The translations under genes and the position numbers were made by a program. Below the pieces are notes generated by a model. That model was given only the letters and a program-made list of their open reading frames with translations, made no database searches and was not told the origin of the DNA. Below are positions 44,701 through 56,800 of a stretch of 64,000 nt of DNA, in pieces. Source of the stretch: Gordionus sp. m RMFG-2023 (lineage: Eukaryota > Nematomorpha > Gordioida > Chordodea > Parachordodidae); the NCBI RefSeq assembly GCF_954871325.1, contig NC_088777.1, forward strand, positions 4,342,509 through 4,406,508, written 5' to 3'. Position 1 is the stretch's first letter, and each line of letters starts with the position of its first letter.

Positions 44701-47700
44701 GACCGATAAAAAAAATTATATTTATAGTAACAAAAAGTTTCGAATTTTATTACAAGCAAACAAGTTCTTATGTTCTTACTAAATATAATTTGCCATAAAC
44801 AATGTTAAATCTTACAATGTAAGTTTTAAACTATGATAAAATATTTAGATGCTAGATTTAAGAAATACAAATGGTTAAATCATTTCGAAATTTCACCTGG
44901 CAAGAATACCTTTATCCTTAGCATTCCTTGCCTAATAAATTCTAGTAAATATTGTTGAAAATGAAAGGCAATAAAATAAGATTTACCATATAATTAATAT
45001 AGGTACACATTGTACAAATTTAATATAAAGTACATAATTCTTTATAATTATGTATCATATTTTGATTTTTAAATATATTTTTTTTAATATCTTATGTCGG
45101 TTTTTCTTTTTTTCATAATAATAGGTTCCCTTGTTTATCTTTACTAAGTAGCAGAGTTATTAAAAGATACTTTTCAAATGGATATAGATGCAGATACATC
45201 CGTCCAAAAAATGTATCAGAAACAATCTTTATTATACTTAATGTAAAGGTATGCATAATGCTTAATTTAAGGATGATTCTATTGTTAAAATTTTGTTTCG
45301 AAGTGAGCTAAAAAAAAATTACCGAGAGGATATCACATCTAAATACAAGATATATAATTAAATTATATTAGATCTTAATAATTAAATCATTAACAAAATT
45401 TTTAACATTAAGGGCTTCCTCGTTTATGCGTAAATTTTAAGCCATACTAAACTCTTTTTAACCGGGGGGGGGACTTGACGGCAAAGTGATTGTTATATAT
45501 AATGGGTAACAACTTTATAATCATTAAATTAAAATCCCGATACTCATTTTTAAAAAAACATCATTAAAAATTTGATGAGTGTCAAAACTTATATCAATAT
45601 TTATATCATTTAAGGAGTTCCCCCCAAAAAACAAATACTAAATTATTAGATTTCTTCTCAGAGATTATCTAGAAATCTTGATCTTTAATATAAAAAAAAA
45701 TTATAATATAAAATTTCCCGCGTTGTCGTCATCCATTGGCGTAAAATAAAATTACGGGAAAAAATGCATTTTTGCAAAAAAGTAGTCATAGAACATTATA
45801 ATACTTAGCCGATGAAATGTAACTAGGAACTTAGTTCATTTAACCAAAAAAGTTCAAGAACATAGAGATAAATCATAAAATATGAAGGAAATAAATAACT
45901 GATAATGAATGACTGCCGAATGAGGTCCCGACGAAGATATCGTAGCAAAACTCAATCCCATAAACGGTTTGGAAAGTTCGGAATTGCAAGTCAAAGTCCT
46001 GATTTCCAATAATTTGGCGGCAGCGTTCACTTCCGTAATTTTAGGGTAGGCCGAGGAAACGTTGAGCGTTAACCACGCGAAAAATTCGCAAAGTGTAATG
46101 GCGTCTAATAGCTTTTATTATTAGATAGAAAAATGTTCATAAGATACCGTGTCCTTAAGCCCGCATTCACAGCTGAGCGCGAATGCGAAGCGATAAATAA
46201 TTACAGAGTATCTTATAGGTTAGATTACAACTATTTCGTACGAATTTTTTTAAATATAGATAGATATTTGTATTTTATTTTTTTTTAAATTGGTCTATCG
46301 AAATTATAAGATTCATAATTGAGAAGTTACCAAAATTTTCATAAATAATATTTCATTTTAAAAATAAAATATATATCTTTTCAAGATTCTGACAAAATAA
46401 TCGTTGGTATATAAATGTTCACAAACATATTATAGTGTTTCAGTTGGTAGGAAAAGTTGATTAGAGTCCTGTATTCAGAGGCTTCACTCCTCGAAGACCC
46501 TAAACTCCTCTATGAAAATTTTTAACCTTCCGACCTCCCGAAATTATGGTCTCCCTTCAAAAATTTAATTTTTTACCAAACTAACTGAAATAAGCAGTAT
46601 AACTGATTGCGAAACCTCAATAATTAGGGGTACAAGATAGGAAGTATGATGGACTACTTTAAACATGACAGTGAATATATGTAGAGGATTAATTACAAAT
46701 CAAAGATACATTTTATTTCTTACTAAATATTCAAAATTATAAATATAACAAAAATTTAAAATGTATTGCAAAATAAAAGAAGCTAAATGTATTGCAAAAA
46801 CAAATTACATATATATATAAATTGAGATCACCCAGGAGCTAACAGAAAAAAAATAGATCCTCAATTAAATTAGATATTGTACCCACTGCGATAAAATCTA
46901 ACTTCACCCTGGCTATCACCGCGGACAAGGAGTCAAACATGGTAAAAATGGATTAGAGCCGTTAAATCACATACCTATAATAGCTAGTATGTTAAACGGC
47001 TCGTTTTGAGCCGATTTTTAAAAAAAGGCTAATTCAATATTTTAGCCAGAAAAATAATGCTTAAGCCTCGAGATTTCGCTAATAGGTTGTCCAAACCTTT
47101 GTTCCTTCTGCAAAGAAAATCTTCAGGCTTGCGTAATATTATTCTGGATAATATATTAATTAGCCGTTTTTAAAAATCGGCCGAGCCGTTTAACAACATT
47201 AGTAATAGCAGGCGCATTTTAATCATCATGGTAATTAGCTTATTCGTCATTCCTAAAAAAAAGGTAAACAAATCTAAATATCATATTTTTTTTCTTTCCT
47301 ACGTGAGCTTTTTTAGCTCCTTCAATTTCCGTATCATTTTTGATGGCTTTAAGGTTCATGACAGGGCACGTCTCGATGATTAGATGGTCGATATCCGAAT
47401 CCTTCAGGTCGGAATGTGGAATCGAATCGCAGAGGGCTTGATTTGTTTGAGGACTGACCTATAAGTAAATTTAAGGTACATATTATTTATACACAGTTTG
47501 GAACCTGAACCTCATTAAAAATTTTTTTTTTAGGATACGGTCTCCAGATATTTACTACTCCATATCGAGATTCGAAACAACCCTTGATTTTTTAGCACAC
47601 ATTAATTTCAATTCAAAATATTATTGATCTCTTACAAAAAAATAAATAATAAAATTAAAGACTTAATTAAGCAAATTAAGTTCATGAGACGCAGACCCAA

Positions 47701-50700
47701 TGCATTGGATAATTAGATATTTAATTTCTCACAAGTGTCCAAGCTTTCTTCACTTGCATTATCCTTTATTATGTTACTTTTTGTGTTTTCCATTTCTACA
47801 ATTACTTTAATATTCATTAGATATAGCATACTGGTCTCTTTCAATTAAGACAATAAAATTTATAATACATTCAACTCTTATATTTGTCCACCTAACATTA
47901 ATAAGGGTCAAATCTTTATTTTTTATCATTATCTTTAGGTTACTCTATTTTTAATCCTTTCATATTCATTCTGTTTAACAAATTTTTACTGAGAAAATAT
48001 CTTCCAAGCATTTTAAAATGCTGCCTTTAAGGATTGATATAATTTCTTCCGAATACACGTTGCACCAATGGAAAATGAACAATTAAACATAAAAACTGTT
48101 GCGAAATTATTGATATTATTTGATAAAATTTAATATTTTAAGAAATTAATAATATTATTATTAGTTGAATCAAAATTAGAAAAGGAAGTTAGCCTTATGC
48201 CTAAATCTCATTTAAACCCATTCCTTAACCTTATTTCAGTTAATTATTAAAAATTATTTTATATATTTCTGTCAATAAAAAAAATTTCTTTCCGATTACC
48301 ATTACTAGAGTTAACCCATTATTGTATTATCGCTAAATGAACGTACATATAAAAAAAAAATATGAAACAAGAGGAAATTTAATTTTTTATTTCACCTAAT
48401 TTACATCTCTAATCACAACTCCCTACCCCTACTTTCAATTTTAATGATGATCTTGAGTCTCACATTCAAAGTTAGAAGTGCCAACCTGAATATATTGAAG
48501 TGTCAATGCTTCCATTATGGTTAGAATGGAAGGTGACACGTCTCGATGAGATTTGGTATGCGTCATTTTAGATTATTAAAAGCAATTACAACATGTATAT
48601 TTTAACTTTTATTAAAAAAAAAGAAAATAATTAATTATAAAAATTTAAAAAATTAAAACAAAAAATAATTATATTTTTAAAGTAAATTTTGAAACAAAAA
48701 ATAAAGTATATTTTTAGTATAAAAATTTGTCCCTTATATAGGGAAAATAAAACTCTCAATTATAAATAAAAATAAAAATGGCGCAAAGTGAAAAAAAAGG
48801 ACGTTTTTGCAAAAGTTAGTTTTATCTTACATAATTATGGATAAAACCTACCCCCCCCTATACTTTCCGGAACTCTTACCACTGGATGCAGGGCGATCTC
48901 CCGGACCTAAATATCTGACTTATATAAGTTAAAATCGAATTTAAATATTAAAAAAAAATAAAAAAACTAAAAAAAAGTTTTTTTTAAAATATAATTTAAC
49001 AAATGAAGAAAAGGTATTTTTTTAACTAAATGATAGGAAAATGATTGAGAATACCCAGATTTTGTAATCTTCTCCCATAACAACCCAATCGATGTTTTTG
49101 ACGTAAGCGTAGACTGAAGAATAGGGTAGGATCATAACCTTGAGATTAAAAATATAGAAAGGATTTCAAACTTTTGTAACCATAGGCAAATTAATTTAAT
49201 TTATAGAATAAATATTATGAAAATAAAAATTATACATTTATATTATTATTATTGGTTGTGTATAAATAATATGTAAAAAAAATATGATAAGTAATTTTCC
49301 TAGGATATTTGGTAGGTCAGATAATAGTAAATATAATCAAGACTCTATTATTCGAGTGCTATATAAAATTTTTATATTATTGTGAAATAGCTTTTTAAAT
49401 TGCTTCAGTTTACATTATTCATTTGCTCTTTTCTCTCATTCAATTGGTTTAAACTTCATTTTGCTTTTTTTATACTTTACTAGAAAAGCTTTTAAGAGAA
49501 AACAACACTCCGATAATCCAGTTAAAGAATTCATCAAACTCACATTGAATTTCTCCTTAATTTCAAGATTATCCATTCCCAAATGATCCATCACTTCATC
49601 GTTCAATCCTTTTCCATCCCCATAAAATAGGATAATTTCTGGTCGTGTATGGGATCCATTTACTTTTTAAATTAACAAACAAAAAAATATACAATCACTT
49701 ATTTTATTGATTTAAAAAATTTTTTGAAGCAATGTTAAAATATATGGGGTCTTGGTTAGTGATCTGCATCGGACTCATCTAAAGATGAACACATTTGCAG
49801 CATAATTTTGTGAATCTTTGTTAAGATTCTTCTGATTCATAAGCGTAGCCAGGATTTTACTAAGGGGGGGGGGAATTAAAAAATTACTGGGAGCTTCGCC
49901 CTCAGACCCCATTTTGGGCGGGCCTTCCGCCGGGTTTCCTTAAGCCCAGCCCAGCCCAAAATTTTTTTTTAAAATGTTTTGCCTGGCCCAAACCGGAAAT
50001 TTTTTTGAAAAAGTTTTGCCAGCCCAAAGCCAAAATTTTTTTTAAATAAAATTTATAGACCCAATCTGGTCCGAATTTATTTAAATATAGAAATTAATTT
50101 TTATAATTACTCAAAATAAACGATATATGTTATATGGCATCTAGTTTCTATAAATAAGATAAAATATTTTTATTTTACATAAAAAATTCAACTTAAAATT
50201 GATAAATTTAGATATATTTTAAAAAATCTCTAAAGCCCGACCCAACCAAGCCTGAATTTTCTTGAAAAAAATTGGACCCAACCCAGCCCAAACCTGATTT
50301 TTTTTAAAAATATTGGCCACACCTGGCCTAAATCCCATTCTGGCTGGGCCGGGTACAGGCTGGGCCTACTTTTGCAGATCTCTAGTCTAGATATCTCCTC
50401 CTAAAAATAAATAAACAGAAACTTGATAGAAGAATTCATAAAAGTTATTAAGATTTAAAATTGTAATAAGAAAAAATACTATATTGTGTAGATTCTTGCT
50501 TGAACTTAATTGGGCACACATTTATGATCATGTAGGAAAAGAAGACTGGATTATAGGGCACATCACTTCCTCTCAAGTTTAGTAACCAAGCTATTTCATC
50601 GAGAGCAGAAATAAGTAATGAGCTAACTTTGCAAGGTTTATGTTTGGATATAATATCTATTACATCGTTAATTTTGGACTGCCAGTTTTTACCTGAAAAG

Positions 50701-51512
50701 AATAATAGGTTACTACAATATTTTTGTTAAAAAAATTTAAAATTAGCAATTTTATTACCGGTATATTTGATATCTAGACAAAAAACTGGATTATTTGGTT
50801 TGGTAGGTTTATTTATCCAGGTGATATCAACTAAGTTTGTTAAAAGTGGAACTAAAATTAATTTATTCTTTTTTAAACATTGCTCAAGTTGTTTCCAGGC
50901 CACTAAATAAAATTATATATTATAACCTAATTATAATTAACTTACATTGTGATATTAATGTGGGATCTATGCCTACTCTTGATTTTGGTTGTAAAACCTT
51001 AATAAAACAGTCATTAGTAAAAGATATAATATGTAAATTAAAACTGAATGGAGCCATTCTTCTTTTGTAGGCACATTTTCAATGCCTTTAAAAAAATAAT
51101 TAAATTTTTTTTAAATGTGTAATAATCTAATATAACAACCATCTTTCATCAAAATCCAATAATTTAAATCTAATTCTTCTGATGCCTGAATATGGTAGCG
51201 TCCATCAGTCCATAGAGCTGCCTTAGTTTCAGTAACAATCGCAGTTCCTAAAATCAAGCTATTATAAATCCATTTTATAAGACAACAGTACCATAAGAAC
51301 CAGAAAAATTACTTATGAATTTTAGTCGATTATCACAATTGGCTATATATTCGTTCTCAAATAAATTGATAAAAAAAATTTTAAAATGGTTATACTTGAT
51401 GAGCATCACAGTGTGGTATAATATATGCACATATTTCTTCATTAACAAAACGTTTGTCTCTAAAACAATTCCTCAAACTTTTTAAAAGGACTTCAGCAGC
51501 TGACTTTGCCAT
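41769..51512 (-). CDS. XPNPEP1: Cytosolic Xaa-Pro aminopeptidase 1
   Basis: Metallopeptidase removing the N-terminal residue before proline. Seventeen exons (minus strand), phase-consistent, about 671 residues: 51512-51396, 51355-51292, 51247-51140, 51085-51045, 50997-50946, 50902-50759, 50692-50480, 49662-49544, 49138-49055, 47458-47303, 46111-45900, 44366-44295, 44026-43890, 43391-43287, 42808-42651, 42234-42136, 41903-41769. The first creatinase-like domain has [16 protein letters not shown] and [12 protein letters not shown]; the second has [16 protein letters not shown]; the pita-bread domain follows. Metal ligands of the human enzyme are all present: Asp in YLCDSGSQY and in GTTDVTRT, His in HGTGHGVG, Glu in EPGYYE and in GIRIEN; the active-site His in VIHY is kept too. 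Exon 7 must read through an earlier possible donor to stay in frame, adding about 20 residues relative to human. The start Met fits human. Introns hold MITEs at 46985 and 49757. Confidence 0.95.
46985..47200. mobile_element. hAT-type MITE in an XPNPEP1 intron
   Basis: TAGTATGTTAAACGGCTCG at the left and CCGTTTAACAACATTA at the right are inverted. Flanks ATAATAGC (46977-46984) and GTAATAGC (47201-47208) agree at 7 of 8. The interior matches 19461-19683, for example GACCTTTGTTCCTTCT against its close variant. It lies between exons 10 and 11 of XPNPEP1. Confidence 0.87.
47459..49054. other. XPNPEP1 intron 9, repeat-poor
   Basis: 1.6 kb of AT-rich intron. No repeat family, RNA or alternative exon with homology is recognised. 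Confidence 0.5.
49757..50384. mobile_element. Large member of the GATCTGCA MITE family in an XPNPEP1 intron
   Basis: TAGTGATCTGCATCGG at the left and TTTTGCAGATCTCTA at the right are inverted ends. Flanks GTCTTGGT and GTCTAGAT agree at 6 of 8. The interior contains many GCCCAGCCC blocks alternating with A and T runs, and a segment nearly identical to 39850-40010. A hAT-like terminus (GCGTAGCCAGGATTTTACTA then a G run, 49845-49875) with a GCTTCGCCCTCAGACC block marks a further small insertion. Confidence 0.75.
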
Positions 51513-51941
51513 GCTTATAAATTATTTTTTAATGATGATAAGCTAATATTCGAAAAATAAGAAATCGTACAAATTTTCAATTATTTTAATATACTATTAA
51601 AAAAGTTTTAAAATCATCTAATTTTAGCAAAACGAATTAAAACATGTATATATAGCACAATATAGAATACCAAGATTCAATAATATATTAGAAGTTATTA
51701 TTATAATGTATATTAATTTTGATCAAACTATAACATCGGTGGCGGGTATGCCATGTAAACACTAATTGAAGTCCTATAAAGAACATTCAAAGTTATGGAA
51801 TTATTTTCAAGAAGCTTTACACTTATCAGAAGATCCTCAAGTTAAGATATTTTGTTAATTATGTACTTCCAACTTATACAATTTATAATTATAACATGAA
51901 TTTATCTTATATATATTTAAATCATAGTGAGTACATAGATA

Positions 51942-52130
51942 GTTACACCTAGAGAAAGGTTTTATACTTGTGGTGTGGAAACCTAATTATGGACATGTAT
52001 AGAACTGTAATGATCTTGCATTTGTAAATCCCATAGTTACACCTAAAGAAACGTTTTGGTACCTGTGGAACCCTAATTATGGTGTTTTTAGAATTGTAAT
52101 AATATTGCAACTATAAATTTCTTTTAAGGA
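51942..52130. repeat. About 95-bp tandem duplication
   Basis: Two diverged units begin TAGTTACACCTAGAGAAAGG (51942) and TAGTTACACCTAAAGAAACG (about 52035), each followed by GGAAACCTAATTATGG or GGAACCCTAATTATGG. Confidence 0.75.
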
Positions 52131-52164
52131 AGTAGCATTTATTAACTATTATGTAGATAAATTT

Positions 52165-52760
52165 ATCAATTTTTTACACATATACCTTTAAACTGGAATG
52201 GTTACATTTGATCTATTTTAAATTTGTTGTGTACATCAGATAGATCTAAAAGACCAAACAATTTGGTTATTAAACATTTCATTCCACTCTTGATTGTATG
52301 TATCTACATTATTTTGTAATTTATAAGTTTACACAATTAGATATATTGAATATCTTTATTCTTTATAAGGATTAAAAGACAGACAATTTTATATTGTATA
52401 TTTTTTTTCCACTCAGTAAGTATAAATAACCATACAAATAGATTTATTATAATATTCTACACTTGCTTTTGCAATTTTTACTTACATTACACATATACCT
52501 TCTAAAATGGAATGGTTACATTTGTTCTATTTTAATTTGTTGATTATATCAAATCCAAAGTTAAGTGAAGGACAATTAGATATATTGAATTCCTTATTCT
52601 TGTATATATAAGAATCAAAAGATCAGACAATTAGATTATTGAACATTTCATTCCACTCTTGATTGTATATATCTACATCCTTTTGCAATTTATAAGAGCA
52701 AAGAATCATCCAATTTTATATTAAATATTTTTATCTCACTCAATTCACTTTGAAGCTGAA
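52165..52760. repeat. About 310-bp degenerate tandem duplication
   Basis: Two copies share ACACATATACCTT, TGGAATGGTTACATTTG, AACATTTCATTCCACTCTTG and ATTGTATGTATCTACAT (or near variants), with small rearrangements between them. Confidence 0.7.
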
Positions 52761-53886
52761 ATGGCTACATTAAATTGAACAGAGACTATGATTACTCTAT
52801 TGTATGGGTTAAATCATTAATAAAAAAAAATAACACTATATCTAATCTACTGATTAGGCAATTTTTTTATTTTAATCATATTTATTTACAGATTCTATGA
52901 ACATTAAATCTCAATAGTGATAGTTATCATTAAAACTTACACTAAATTATTTAAACTTAAAATCAGCCATCACCCACTTTTAAAGTAATTAAATTATACT
53001 GTAGTTCTCGGTTATAGGCTCTTTTATTACCCCACTCCTTTTTACTAAGCCTATAGAGGTTTAAGCAACTTTTTTCGAAATGTTGTGCCTACAAGTACGT
53101 GCGGCTTGCACACAAACGTGTGAAGGGCTCCTCATTTTTTTTCCCCTAATTAACTATTCAGTTTGATGGATTTTGAGGAAAACCTAGCGTAGCTCTATTG
53201 TACCCACAACCAGAGGGAGCGCTATTATCACGTATCACGTAATATACTATTAGTGTTATTTTAACTTCTATTATTAATAAACCACAGCATTATATATTCA
53301 TAATTTCAATTGTATAATATTTTATTCCTCATTATCTATCTTGTTTTAGAAATAACCTTTTCTTTATAATATTTTTAAGTTTATATGCAATTTTTATTTA
53401 CAATAATATTAACATTGGTATAATTTTTTTAAAAAATGATAGGCTTTACCTTATCAAATATCCTTCATATATACATATGTTATATATTTCTATACCTCTT
53501 TATTTCTTAAACTTCTTTTCTTAGTTACATTTTATTATATTATATAACATTTTGTTTAATTTTCATATATTGCCATAAATTTATAGATTTTGTTTTCCTT
53601 AAATATATAAGTTTATTATTTACGAGTACTTATTTCTTATCGTTACAAAACTATATATAAATCGAATTATTTTATTGATTAAAATTTCCGTAAAAAATGT
53701 GTGATCATATAGATTAATTCAAATTAATCTCTATCTAGCTAATGAATTTTAACTTCCACTTCTATCATTCGATTACCTTATTGTTATTAATATAAAAAAT
53801 TATGGTATATAAATATCTTTATATGTCAACACTAACTGACATCTGACATATATGTTGATGATAATTCTGAACAAGATATATACTGG

Positions 53887-56800
53887 ATGGAAAAATTTGA
53901 GATAACCGAAGATGATATAGGATTTGCTTTTAATACACAAGCTCCTCGTCGGAGAATGACGAAAGAGCAGCATACTTATGGTATATTACAATCTATGTTA
54001 TATATACACTACAATAGCCAATATTTTAATTTATAAGTATTTTATCATTAATTTTTCCCTTCTTAATATGGGATATTTAGCTTTTAAGATACACTTTTAA
54101 ACGATTGTAATATAAAAATATAGGAATTTGGGCAGATGATGACGATGATGAAAATACCTATAAAGGAACTTCAATATCAGGAAGAAGATTGTTTGCAGCC
54201 AAGAGTTATTCAACCCCTATAGGGTTCATAAGTGGAGGAGTCACTCAACCTAATACTCAACCTCCTACAGGAAAAGATAGTGAAGAAGAAACTGTTGAAG
54301 AAAATGTAAATTTCCCATGTAACATATGTTCTTTATTTAGTTTTATTTTTTTTTCATATTATTCAGTATTAACAAATGTCTTATTTTTTATTTTATAGGT
54401 TGATGCTAATTATAGTGATGATGAAATGTATGTACCACCAAAAAAAACCATGTTTAAAGTCAAAAACTATAATTATCAACAAGAGGACCAAAGGTATATT
54501 TTTATTTTTTTAGAATTGTGTAGATTTTTTTTTAATATATAGTTCATTGGGTGATTGGGAGAAGCATACAAAAGGAATTGGACAAAAACTTCTCCTACAA
54601 GTAAAATATTGATTTTTCTTTTATTATACATTATTCTTGGACCCACCTATCAACAGATAATGGCCTAAAACTTGATGGATTGACTATTATTCTTTGGGTC
54701 ATTGGCAAGCAAAACTTTGCTTCAATTAGGTTTTGGCTAAAGAGCTCTACATCCAATTCAGCTGCCATAAGTTAAATTGGATGATAGTTCGACAACATAC
54801 TTGCATAAAATGTAAGATATTAGTTAATTTCAAAGGGAGACATGGTTAAAATTGTATAAGGCAAACATGCAAGTCATGTAGCAATTAATTTAGTTATTAA
54901 TCTTTTCCTTATGAGGGCCCAAATACCTGCCCCATAATTTATCATCAAATGATGGCATAAGACAGATGGTTTAACTTCATACCTTGGTCTATAAGTAAAT
55001 TCTTAATTTTGGATTTTACATTATTCTCTTCATTTTCAAAAATATACATTCTAATTTAAGATAAAATATTCTAAATTAAAATTATCTTATTTTATACCAA
55101 TCGCTCTCTCTTCCCCTGGACATATATGAAGTGAAACTTTAAATTTGTTAAAAATTATAGGTGACAAAATAGGAGCCCCTAAATCAGAACCCAAGGAATT
55201 TTATTATTTTTTTAAACAAAAAATTCAAATTACTCTTAAAATATAATTATTCATGCTTTTGGGAACTTGCAGTCCCAATTCCGTTTTTATTATATTAGTT
55301 TATGATTAGTAATATATATTATGAAATGAATTTATATGAAAATAAATTATTTATCTATAATCACATGACCTGTCAAGGTAGAAAGTTTATTAATAAAATC
55401 GGTTAAATTTTATTTAAAAAATCAAAACCCTTTCACATTTAACCAGCATTCAAATTGAAATATTAAAATTTTAAATGTTTGTTCTAAATTTTTTTATTTG
55501 AACTAACAAATTAAGTTATGTTATTTTTTGACTTTGAAATGGATTTATATATTTATTGTTATTTCATTATATTTACCCTTGATTAAGGGTTAAAAGAAAA
55601 TATTTAGTTGCAATTTATATAACTAGCATTGTCTAGTAATTAATTAAGCTTAAATTTTTTCATAAAAATAATCCTAAAAAATATACAAAAATAACTCAGG
55701 AAACAAAGCCTTCAATGGATTATCCACATTCATTTTATTACATTATACCTCTGTTTTCCTGGGAAATTTCATATAAACAATTATAAAATTAGCAATATTG
55801 AATTGACTAAATATTAAGTATTTTTTCAATAATATTATATTATCAATATTTCATTTGCTCATACATTCTAAATATATACTTTATAATTAAATTTTAATGA
55901 TAACTAAGGATTTCCTGCAATGATGAAAGGCGATAAAATTTATTTGAATATTTTATAATTTATTTAGAGGATTAATTTCAAATAAATCATTTCAAAAAAA
56001 AAGTTTTGATATCAAAATATTGTGCCTAAATTGATTTTGATATAAATAAAATAGAATAAATTTTTTATTAAATAATACAGAAATAGTTATAAAGAATTTC
56101 TATATCTCCTTTAATTTTATATAAATGTTTTTATGGGAATTTCATCATGCAACATAAAACAAATTTATAATATAATAAAATTAGCGATTTTAAAACTTAC
56201 AAGCAAAGTATAGTGAAATGAAATAATATTATATGGATTTGAATCATGATATTTATTTTTTTAAAAATAAATCGCGATCCAAATCAATATTTATCTTGCC
56301 AACCCTTCTATATAGTTTATTAACATGTAATGCTTAAAACGTATGTCAAATATTTCTTCAGATGGGTTATCAAGCTGGCAAAGGATTGGGGAAACATGGC
56401 CAGGGTAGAACTGAACCAGTGGAAGCTGTTAAACGTAAGGGCAAGGGTGCCATTGGGGCATATGGACCAGAAGCTAACAAAGCCGACAAACCTAAGCAGG
56501 ATAAGGATGGAGTTGGTGGCAGAAATTTCAAAGGAGCCTCCATAAAAGGTAGCGGTTGGAAGAAGGAACAAGATAAACGTTCCACTAAAGACAGGTCGCT
56601 CAAACCCTCGTTCGATGTAAGTTTAACGTCATGTATATAATATTTTTTTAATAATAATCCATTCCACTATTTTATTATAGTATAATAAAATTGGCGCTGA
56701 TTCAAAAGATTCCCTTCCATTTTGGTCAGATAATTATTCCCAGAAAAATATTGATTCGACCAAATCAATCAAGGTTATTGACATGACAGGCAAAGAGACA

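Larger units (their letters stand above)
51513..53886. promoter_or_regulatory. Shared upstream spacer of XPNPEP1 and TFIP11
   Basis: The two genes diverge from this 2.4-kb stretch, so both promoters should lie here; no TATA box or initiator can be chosen in such AT-rich DNA. It contains two degenerate tandem repeats (51942-52130 and 52165-52760). A distinctly GC-richer block at about 53030-53230 includes GTACGTGCGGCTTGCACAC and AGAGGGAGCGCTATTATC; it is the best candidate for a conserved promoter or a small RNA. Confidence 0.4.

Noticed and set aside
48850-48930. A GC-richer block in XPNPEP1 intron 9 with splice-like borders, at first taken as exon 10
   Set aside because: Its reading frames do not align with the family, whereas 47303-47458 matches precisely and in phase.
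56370-56603. Minus-strand frames over the TFIP11 G-patch exon
   Set aside because: Shadows of the real plus-strand exon.
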